Of a DNA stretch of 64,000 nucleotides, positions 14,601 to 26,600 are shown piece after piece. The notes beneath the pieces are model-generated. The model was given only the letters and a program-made list of their open reading frames with translations, was not told the origin of the DNA and ran no database searches. Both the position numbers and the translations under genes were made by a program. Numbering within the stretch: the first letter of the stretch is position 1; each line of letters begins with the position of its first letter. Location: the NCBI RefSeq assembly GCF_964355755.1, contig NC_092673.1:11105001-11169000 (forward strand), in the 5' to 3' direction. Source of the DNA: Antedon mediterranea. Taxonomy: Eukaryota > Echinodermata > Crinoidea > Comatulida > Antedonidae.

Positions 14601-17600
14601 AAAAGAAACATTTATTCGTCTAGGCCTAGCACTGATCTCCGTAAACCTCAACATCGCCACCTCAATCACAGGGGTGGCGCCAGGATCTTCCAGACGCGGG
14701 GGCTACATTCCCCGACGAGGGGGCTATGCAAGCGAAACGAGCATCACTAGGCTGGGGCCGGGGTGGCCCCCGGTGGGGGTCCAGGGGGCGAAGCCCCCGG
14801 AAGCAACGCGTTCTAGCGTCATTTGAGATCATTTTAATCAGATTTAGGGTAGCCATTTTTTCCATTTTTTATAATGCATAAATAAAATACTGCGCGCAAA
14901 AAAACAATGCGCGATGACTGTTTCAATCCATATTTTTCAATTTAAAAAATAAAAGTTCAAAGAAAATTTAGAAAAATAGAGTTGGAGGTCCCGGAAATTG
15001 AACTTATTATACTTCAAAACATGAAACAAATTATAAAGTCCCTATCATGGTTGTGACTGAGCTAAGAAATGTTTGAAAAATAGAGATGTTAGGAAAATGC
15101 ACTTCTTGTACTTCGAAATATGACCAGATTTATTGTTGGGGCTGAGCTAAGAAACTGTTTAAAACTAGAGCTGCAGGTCTTCAAAAAATTGCATTTTATA
15201 CTTTGGAAACATCAGGCCTAGAGGCTTAAAAAACGCAAGCGTAGACCTTTTTCAGTCGGGAAAATAAGTTTATTCCTCCCAAGTGTATGCGTGCGTACCA
15301 TCTGGACTTCCGAGTGGTGAGAAATTCATGACATACAGGACATTGAAAATGTAATAACTTAGCTATAATAAGATGTTGGCTAAGCGAAAATGGCATGTTT
15401 TTTTGTTTAGTAATGGATGAAAAATTTATTTTAGGTGCCCCACGGTACAGAAGGTTACTTGTAAATTAAAAAATTGGTGAACATACGAACAATTAACATA
15501 ATTCGTTTTTGCTGTAGTGTAGCGTACGTCGACGCAGTACACGACGTAACCGTCAGTAAACTTCGCCTGGAAAATAACTACAGTACACATTTTGGTCCCT
15601 GGATGGAACATGATATCACGCGTCTCGACCCAACGTTGAACGATTCGTACAAAGGGATACTGCCAGACAAGTGCGAACCTAGCTATTGTTTAGTAGTAAG
15701 TTAGATCGCTGCCAATAATGGATGCATATAAAGTGCATAATTCACTCTGACGTACTCTCACAGTCAATGAAACGTCGCGGTTTTCTAGGCGCTGAAGCTA
15801 GCTACGAAGTGAACGCGAACGCTTTTTACTGTATATTATATTCCCCGACAAAAAGTACCCGTGTTCCCTTCGGTAACCGTCGGTAAACTTCGCCTGGAAA
15901 ATAACTACATTACACATTTTGGTCCCTGGATGGAACTTGATATCACGCGTCTCGACCCGACGTTGAACGATTCGTACAAAGGGATACCGCCAGACAAGTG
16001 CGAACCTAGCTATTGTTTAGTAGTAAGTTAGATCGCTGGCAATAATGAATGCATATAAAGTGCATAATATCACTCTGACGTACTCTCACGATCAATGAAA
16101 CGTTGCGGTTTTCTAGGCGCTGAAGGTAGCTACGAAGTGAACGCGAACGCTTTTTACTGTATATTATATTCCCCGACAAAAAGTACCCATGTTCCCCGAC
16201 GGGGGGGCTAGGCTCCCCGACGAGGGGGCTAGGCTCCCCGTAGCCCTCCCGCTGGCGCCACCTCTGCTCAATCAAGTAGCGATTGCAATGTAGGCCTAGC
16301 TAGAGATATTGAGTGACTGTCAGCAGATCGACAACGTATTATTTGGCGTCACTTAAGTAAATTCCTGATACTGATAATAAAATGAAACAATGTAATAATT
16401 GGTTTGACCACAAATGTTTACAAAGTTTATATGGCATTCATAGATCTTAGATGTGCATTCGACTCTATTAGACATGATTTTCTCATATTTAACAAGCAGG
16501 TTTAGATGGCAAAATTATTAATATTATTATATCATTATCAATGTATAGTAAATTAACAGCACATGTTAAAATAGGATCAAATGTGCACGTGGTATCCAAC
16601 AGAGGTCACCATTATCATCGTTTTTGTTTAACGCTTTTCTTAAGGATTTAACTGAAGTATTACATATTGCTGAAAATAGAAATGAAATAAAATGCAAATA
16701 GGTGATGTAAATGTCAACCATTTGTTATACGCAGACGATCTGGTACTAATTAGTGACACAGTATAGGCCTTACAAGAATTGCTAAATAAGCTAGCACAAT
16801 ATTGTAATACATGGGGTTTGACAGGTTCATCAACAATTGATCACATGAATTCGATCCAACTCGGCCCTAAACCGTTTCGGCCAAAGTCAAGTCGGCCCAA
16901 TTCAAGTCGGCCCCAAGTCAACACAGCCCCACGTCAACTCGGCCTCAAGTCAACTCGGCCTCAAGTCAACTCGGCCTCACGTCAACTTGGCCAAAAACTA
17001 ATCTAATCACGGCGTCGATAAAATGTTGGTCGTCTGTTTGACGTTGTTTCAACGCCAAATATAAACGTTACTTCGACGTCCAGTCACGACGTCGATACAA
17101 TGTTGAAATGTACTTGGATTTGAAAGGTGAATCGACGTCGAGCAACGAAGTCATTACAAGTTGGATTAACGTTGTGTTCACGATTTCAACGTTGTATCGA
17201 CGTCAAATTTAAACCATTACACATAATAAAAATTATTCAATTTTTTTGGTTGAAAAACCAAGTAATATCGCTTTATTTCATAAACAAATTGCAGCAACTA
17301 TAAATAAAAAATTGTAATAACTAATAGTAATACAGCATAATTACAATATAAATCATATAAATAACTAAAGGGCCTAATCACATCATTTGCAACAGCTCTG
17401 AACGAATATCTGACTGGGGCTGTCTTCCAACAGGATTTAGCACCATTTTTCCAAAATGATATTCAGAAAATAAAAACCAAGAAGTAACACAAACATATTA
17501 CACTGTCCAACTTAGGTCAACCAGATTATATGATAAGGTGATGCTTCTAAAGGTGATGACAATGGTGTTTACTAACCCTACGAACCACCAGACGATCGAC

Positions 17601-20600
17601 ACAGGTAAATTATCATAACAATACATCATATTCATAGGCTACTAACAATACTTGTAGGCCACGTTCAGAGAACAGTGACCTACAATCTACCTATGCATAG
17701 GCTATGAAAGGTTACACGTAGATACGAAGCAGCAATTTCTTTCTATACTATAGTATCCTAGGCTCACTACTTTTCCTCTGCTACGTCAACGACATGTCTC
17801 CTGCAGTTGACTGGTCCAATTTCCAGACGATTCAGCTCTCATGGTTTCAAGCAATAGTCTTGAAGACATTGCCTTCGTACTACAAAGAAATCTTAAAGTT
17901 GTATTGTCCCCAAAACATGAAAAATAAAGATGAAAAAAATCAAATTTTGAATATACCATTTAGTAGTTATAATAAAGTTATTCACTTTCGCCGAAAAAAA
18001 ATCCGAAAAAAATATTGATTTCGTTTATAAAAAATCAAAATAAGTTTACCATATTTTCGAACTCATAAGCTCACCCTTTGCAAAAAAACCGTATACGAAC
18101 GTATACGATTTACATACGTTTCGTATATGTTTCGTATAGGAAGTCCACTTCGTATACGAAACGTATACGTCAATTCGGAAGTTCCTGCCCGCATAATAAA
18201 CATATACGAACCGTATACGATCATTTATAAACAATTTCCTAATTATATGCTCCGTATACGATCCGTATATGATCCGTATACGACGACGCGTGTATACAAA
18301 CTGCATCGTATTACCAAGCGAAAAGGGACTGTCCCTCTTTTTACAAGACGACGATAGCATACGTTTACGATCGCAGGAGCATCTTGACTTCGATAATTAG
18401 TGTACAATTTGGTTTTTTTTCATGAAAATTTGGTGCTGTATTTTACTAGACGTTGTTTTTCTAGCAAGCATAAAAACCCACCCAGGCTGTTCTGCCTTGT
18501 TTATCCCCTCTGCTATTTCTTTACCTTTTGTATGTTCCATTAATAAGTGAATCACACAAAATGTGCTGTTATTAATTTGAAAGTGCTTTAAATAATATTA
18601 ATGTACTTGGAAATAAATAAGTAAATATTAAATTGGGCCCGCAGTATATTAAATTTAAAACGAGTAAGTAAAATCCATAAATTACAATTTAATAAAAATG
18701 TAGAATACATGTGGCTCCCTATTATATATATGGAATGATCCAAATAAATTCGCCCAAAACGTGCCTGTGTTATGTGCGCTGCATGCATGCATCACATGGA
18801 TGGATCAGATTTCATTCATTTTCAATCATCATTGTTGATTTTTTGGCTACGGGTTTTGACTCACCATAAAATAAATAAAAAATGGGATGTAGGCCTAGTT
18901 ACAGTAGGCCCAGGTAGATAGTAAATTCGATGACTTCTAGCTAGCTAGGCTATAGGTGAAAATAAGCTAGCTAGCTTTCCACCATATATTAGATTTGGTT
19001 ATATTGTATTATCTTAATAACCTACTCTAGCTAGTAGAAGTATATCAACAACGGTGAAATGGAAATACGATGCATTATGGATATCATCGTTGCAGAGTTA
19101 GGGGGTGATAACAAAACATTCAACAGCCAGAAATACAAAAAAGAAGCTCCGACGTTTTTATTTAGAGCATTTTACTATTTTAGGCATACAGAACTAATTG
19201 CTGTAAATTTCCTAGAGTTGTCACTGATAAATACAATTTAACATTAAACCTACATATAACTTTAACAATCCAAATGATAAATTGTACGCGAACGCAGTAA
19301 AACCAACCAGTTAAATGTTTGTTAAATAATTATTTTACATCTCCCTGGTAAAATGGTACCCTATTTTTATGCCTCCATCATTGATAATCCCCCTCTGTAC
19401 ACACGTCTGCCGGCTATTTGTTTATCATTTTAATGAATGTAGTACGAGTCTAACTCCAAATAAAGATATAGAACACATTTTAAGAATTCAAAGTGTTGAT
19501 CTTTTTTAAGAATCTGATATATACCATGAATCATCTTTTTACATGATATACAGCATAAGCATGTACAATCTAATTTAATTGTCACACAATTGAATTAACA
19601 AAGGACAAGGATTTCAAATAAACTGTTACAAATAAACAATTATTAATGAAATAGTTGGGGTATTGTTGGGTCCATGGGAAATCAACAATGTTTAGTAGAC
19701 TTATTTAATTTGTTATTTAAAGTTGAGGGTAGTTATTTTTTAAACAATTATTGGAATACCATGAAAATAAAGAAAGATATGTTTTATGATTTCTTAATCT
19801 CCAAGCAGAAATAATGAAAGCAATTCAATCTGTTCGCTACCGGGAATAAATTGAGATTCGATATAATTGTATTTACTATCACCACTAATTGTGTTTTTTT
19901 TAATTCATATATAATTCATAATTCATACAATTTATATATATTCAAAATTCGAATGTATTCATCGTAAAATAATAATTATTATAATGACCTTACTTCTGTT
20001 TTGGGTCATGGTTTTCCTCTTCGGCATTGCCGAATTATTGTTACTCCATCTCCATTGCTACAACACACGTCGCGGAATAATATCGCTTAACATAACATGT
20101 AATTTGACCACCCAAAGCTCGCACGTGGCGTGACGAATTGAGAACGACGAACCCGATGATTCACCCGATGATATGCATGATTGGCCACCAGGGAGCCGAG
20201 TCGACCACGAGTTGGAACTGTAGGCAACCGAGCGACGCTCGGTCGTCGTCGGCGGCTGCACTTACTGACCTCTGTCATATTTTTATAAAGGAAAACTGCA
20301 AACAACATCGTCGATTTGTGAAAATGGCCCCTTGTTTTTTCTAGGCCTACCTAGTAGTATACCTGTTTAGCGTACTTTATTTACTTGCGAAAAACGTTGT
20401 TTGAATTTTATCGGTAGCCTAGGCTATCTAATAAATATAGAAATAAATATGATCTTATGTTCTAGCTCCTAGTCCTACTACTTATTAATAATTAATACTA
20501 GTAGACTAGGCCTATCTAATGGCTGGTGCTAGCTAGAGGCCTAGCCCTACTAGGCCAGAGCCTACGTACGTATTTGTTGTAATGACAATTTAAATGTTTT

Positions 20601-23600
20601 ATTTAGCTCTATTCTACTCATTACTATTATAATTTATAAAATGGCCTAGTTTGTTCGTATATGATTCGTATACGTCCCGTATACGATATTCTTATCAGGA
20701 ATAAACAACGTATACGTTACGTATGCTAAACGTATACGACGCCAACTCTTTGTGGAGCAACAGAGTGGAAATAATGTAAACAGTGAAATCGTATACGATC
20801 CGTATACGTCGTATACGTTTTCAGCGTATACGGATCGTATACGGCTTTTTTGCAAAGGGCAGAAATTCCTAAATATTTGATGGTTAGCTAACAACTCATA
20901 AATATGCATGATATGTTAATGAGCATCCAAACAGGGGAGATCCGATCTGTTATCTTCACCACATAAACAAGCATGTGCGACGAACAGATGATGTAAAAAG
21001 CTCTGCCGTTAATTTTCTGGTAAAGTATAATTTTATTTCAGATTAATGCCACATCCTCCTATAAAAGTTATATATCGCAAACTAGACGTTTTTTGGCGTA
21101 TAGTTATTTTCTTGGCTATCTACATGTAGACTAGGGCTATAATATAAGCCTACTAATACTATCACTAGGGCCTAGTTAGTAGTTTACTACTGTGTAGTGT
21201 AGCAGCTGTAGGCAGGTAGATAATCGGGTCAGAAAAGTAGACGGGAACCCACTTTGAGGCCTAGCTAGGTCCTATATATCGTACTCACCTAGCTAGGCTA
21301 TCACTCCACAACTAGCTACAGGAAATAGGCCTACTATTTTGCTGTACCATTAATATACATTTGGAGCTAGAATTAATTTTAAAGTCTAAAAAAAGACTAA
21401 CAATGATGACAAAAAACAAACATTTGGAAAATGATCAGGATACAGTACCCAAAGAAGTTGACGGTAGAATAGATTGCATTAGTAATTAGACTAGGCCTTT
21501 TTGAGGGAGGAGATGTACTTTTCAGGAATTCCTATACTGTACATTAGTACCCCAAATTGAAAACTTCAGATTCATGTACAGAAATAATAATTATATGTAT
21601 GCAATAAATTGTGAAATATTAACTTTTCTATTTGACTTTTGTATTTATACATCATTGTTTTTAAATTTATAGACTTAAGCTAATGAAGACTGGAACAGAG
21701 GTTACACCCATACTGCATAAAGGCAACTGGCAATAGACTCGGTAGTGGAACACAAGATAAATATTGGATAACTATCATAAAGCATTCGGCAAATGTGTTG
21801 GTTGTTTTCCAGCTTTTAAAATGTTGTATAGTTTTCATAATAAAAGCAATAAAATTTATATAAATTATTTTGCAAACATAGCAACAGCATTAAATAAATA
21901 AAAAATACTACTACAGTACATGAGATAAAATCTCCATAATTTTAATGTGTGAAGATTTACAGTACAGTACAGTAAAAAATGAGTTAATTACTAGTATATT
22001 TCATTGAATTTCTGCATTATTGTTGACAATTTATTTTCAACTATTAATTGATGTGTTGATTGTGGCATTACAGCAATAGCTTGTCTTCTGTGATTGTTCA
22101 TCCATTTTAAAGTGTCATAGTAACAAACGTTCAAATAAAAATTGTGAATGTTGCTACCACATTTTGTGTTGATTTCTTCACCATTTTTCACTACTTGCTC
22201 ATATTGTTCATTCAATTAGTGTGTTAATACCTATTTAAAAGAAAGACACTTTTATTAAAATATCTACATAAAAAGTTTAATTGTGTAAATGTTGGGTTGA
22301 ACGTTATTGCTTTGGAAGGAATTTTCAACATAACGGTACTAAAGTACTGTAAAGTACACATTCCAAAAAATATTTAACTTAGATGATTTGGTCATTTTCT
22401 CTAAATAATTACATTATTGGATATTGGATTATTTGATGTATAGTATAGGTGATATGAATAATGATAAAGGACTATTATTATAGTAGCCTATTATACCAGG
22501 GAGTTGTATACTAAAAATAAGATGAGGTGGTGGTGTCAAAATTCAGACTACTAAAACCTTATTTATTCTTTACTCCATGCTCACAGATAAATGTAATGTT
22601 GTAGGCCTAATCCTATTTAAAGTTAGGATGGCAATAACTATTAATAAGGCTTACAAGTTGTATCTATTAGTATTAGCTAGGCCTACTACTCACTCAGGCC
22701 TACAACTAGTACTACTAGGCTAGGCCTACTCTATGGTACTCCATGGGTAGGCCTAGCCCATCATAGATAGGTGATAGATTAGTACACTAGCCAGTACAGC
22801 TGTACTCTGGGCTAGCTAGGCTTCCTATACTAACTAACAAAGCTGCACAATAGAAACTACAGTTCTTAATCTTACTTACCAATCTGGTAGGGCCTAGCCA
22901 TAGTCTTTTCTTCAAGATAGGAATTGTTTTTTTGTTGTTAAACTACAGAACTTTCCCACATCGTCGTCTCGCCATAATTATTACGTCGTATTTTTTTTGC
23001 GATGACCTAGAGGTCACATACACGCGCAAGAATCATACAATATGCATAATTCATAAGCTAATTCAGGTCAAGGGTTAAATTAAACGGGAAGCCAGCTGGC
23101 TGCCAGCCAACTGACTTCCGGTTGACTATTTTTTACTTTAAATTACGATTTTCTCATGTAAATACAGTAATTTTTTTTTTTTATCCAATTCTTTTTCAAA
23201 GTGAATAACTTTTATGTATCATTAAAATGGTCTATTCAACAAAAATATTTTTAAACATTATTTGTTCAGGGGGACAATACATCTTTAAAGCTTGTGATAA
23301 CTGGCTTATAGATAACCAGAATTAATTGTTTTCGGAGTAAGGAAAGTAGTCAAAGCTACTAACGATTTTGAAATTATCACAGAAATCGATTACTTAATTA
23401 CGATTCATTTGTATCCCGTATGGCGCTGTGAGTACGTCGGTAGCTGTCGCCTTCTCCGTTTTTGTTTGGATTAACTTTGTTATGATTGTCGTACAATAGT
23501 TTGTGCTAATTTGTATCATATTTTGATGTTTGTTGTTTGTGGATAACCTAATTTTGTGCGAGGTTTTGTTTACTCTCCGGATGATAATTTGAACCTAGTA

Positions 23601-26600
23601 GGCGCCTATAGGCTATGTATAGGTAGCCCTGTTGTGTTGGGAATACGTACGTAGTGAGCCTGCAGGTGGTGTGCTTGTCGCGTCCGTTACGGTCAATTAA
23701 ATGGAGCTCATACTTGACCTTGCGTAGGCCTAACATAAATCGGTCATTTCAACCTGAACGATGATTTGCTATACTCGAAATGAAATTTTACTTCTTTCTT
23801 CTACATGCGAGAGTAAAATACTGAACGATTTTTGCTGTAAAACCCTAATAGAAAATGGAATATTTCGTAACGGAAACGAACCTATTATATGGCAAGGAAA
23901 AGGTGTCATAAAAAACCGTAGACGTCACCGAGGACGTCGCGGTGGCCGTAAAATGAGGAAAACAATTGATACTTTGATCACACACCGTTCAGTTAGACTA
24001 AATAAATCAAAAAGCGTCAATCAATCTAACCTGATTCCAATCTCTACCTCAGCTAATATTAATAAGATTAATAATAATAAAGTGACGAAATACCAGTTTC
24101 CCACTTTTCTATTTACGAATCCATGTTCTATTTGTAATAAAATGGAAGACCTTCAGGTAACACTCGAACATAATAACATCCAAGTTTGTACACTTGCGGA
24201 AACATGGTTTAATGGAGACTATATTTGCAAGGTCAGTAACTATAACATTTTCTATAAGAGCCGCACAAATACCAGAGGAGGAGGTGTAGCAACCTACGTC
24301 CACAACAGTATTCCTTCTGATCACGTTGATTTTATTACTGTTCCAGACGAACTAGAATGTGTTTGGGTCAAATTACAGCCTTATAAGCTTCCCCGTGAAG
24401 TTTCTGAAATATATGTGTGTACCATTTATTGTAGCCCCAGCCAAAACAAAGACCATCAACGTGACCTCTTAAACCATCTTAGAAATTCGATTGACACTAT
24501 CCGTTCAAGAAGAAATTTAGCAAAAGTCATTATTGCTGGGGATTTCAACAGTGTTGATATCTCCTCTCTAATTAAACATGTCGTTGATTTGCACCAAGTT
24601 GTTAAGGATAAAACCAGAGGAGACAAAATTCTTGATCTCATAATTTCGGACCTTAAAGATTTTTATATGACTCCTACAATTCAAGCCCCACTTGGAAAAA
24701 GTGATCACAATGTCATTATTTGGAAACCGCTGAACTCAATTAAGTGTAATGATAAAATGGTTACAAAGATTTTTAAGCCTTGTACTGATTCGTCGATGAG
24801 AAGTTTCGGAAACTGGATTACCAAATTTGACTGGTCACAGGTCTATAATATAAAAGATGTAGATGATAAAGTGAACATAATGAACGATACCCTCACCTCC
24901 GCGTACAACAAGTTTTTTCCTACCAAACATTTGCGAGTGTATTCTACCGATAGACCTTGGATCACTCCATACATTAAAAAACTTATCAGGTATAGACAAA
25001 CTGCTTTTAGGAAGAAAAAACATGAACGTTACAAAACACTTAGAAATAAGGTAATATGGGAAATAAAGAAAGCTAAGGAGAAGTACTATCGTTATAAAGT
25101 AAAAATGCTTGAAGTGAGCAATCCCCGAAAATGGTACGACAAAGTGAAGCAGATTTGTGGTAAACGTAAAGACAAACCAAGAATTACATTTGATAATCCC
25201 TTACCGATCCCAGATTCCGTTGCCTCTAAACAAATTAATGAACACCTCGCAAAAATTTGTCGTGAACTGGATCCTCTCAAACTTGACGAATTACCTACAT
25301 ACCTCCCAGCTGAGAGTCCACCGCCACAAATTTTATGCTTTGAAGTTAAACAACAACTATTAAAAGTGCAGATTAATAAATCAGTTCCACCTGGAGAAAT
25401 TCCACCAGTTACAGTACCGGACAGAATTATTGCAGATTTTGAACGCATTCAACGCATTGTTAAAGTGTTGACAACGCGTTGAAACTGCGTTGTCCGTTGG
25501 CGTTGAAAGTGTTGAGTTCGTTGAACTGTTTATTCAACCAACACAATGTGTTGCGTTGAGTTTGCGTTGAAATAACGAACAATCGGATTCGTATGGTATT
25601 TACAGATTGCCAGTGTGTATTAGTAGTAGTAGTAATAGTATAAAATACAGTATTACAAATATTTAAGAAAACAAACATAATGTGTATTTTTCCGCGGAAA
25701 CCTAGCTTAATATATTACACTAGGCTAGGCCTACTACTAACGAGTAGGCCCCGTGTGTATATGAGCCGCGTCTGCCATCGCAGTTAAAAGTAGTGGTCAT
25801 GTCCTCAATTACTGTGTGCCTATATTAACTGGAGTATTAAATACCAAAGTTAAGGCGGCGGTGAATCTTGGAGGCTAGGTCACATCGTAATTAATTATTT
25901 CCAAACTAAAAACTTCGCAGTACTGTACTACATTTTTCTCGATTATTTATAAAAACAACGTAGCCTACACCCGCCGCCATGGAAGGCAACAATACACCAC
26001 CAACATAACGATCCAGCATGGTCGTCGTCTTTTTCACGCATGCTTTTCGTGACGTGAGGGACGAACTGATCGAAAGGTGAAGAGTTCATTCATTATGAAA
26101 TAACGCGTAATTAAAAGGGAAAAAATCGTTTAGTTTTATTATTAATATCCATAAATATATCATTATCATGTATTATATTATAAATTAATTATTGTAATGC
26201 CTAACGTAACCCATGCAGAGAAAAGCGTTAAATATAATAACCAAGAAATAGGAATGACCAATTTGATGACAATAGGCAATGTTAGGCGTTTTCTTTAAAA
26301 TCAAAACCTGTGCCATACCAAATTATTCACGCCAAGGTGTAACCCACAAATATTTGAATAACCAAACAATTCAGAATAAAGAACCACTTTATTCTGATGC
26401 AAGACAATATATTATTACAGGCGAGGTTTAGGCGTTTTCTCTTTAACATACTATTGTTTTGTTTCTAATATAATTATATTGGCCTCCTCCTGAAACTGTA
26501 TGAATGGGATGGGAGTTGCGAGAATATGCGAGCGAACAGCCAAGATTTTAATCAGTTTACAGCGTGATGCTTTTCAAAACGCGCAACGTTTTCAACGCGT

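Noticed and set aside
18046-20909. ORFs rich in RIRSVYDPYT-type text
   Set aside because: They translate the CGTATACG palindrome array and are open on both strands for that reason.
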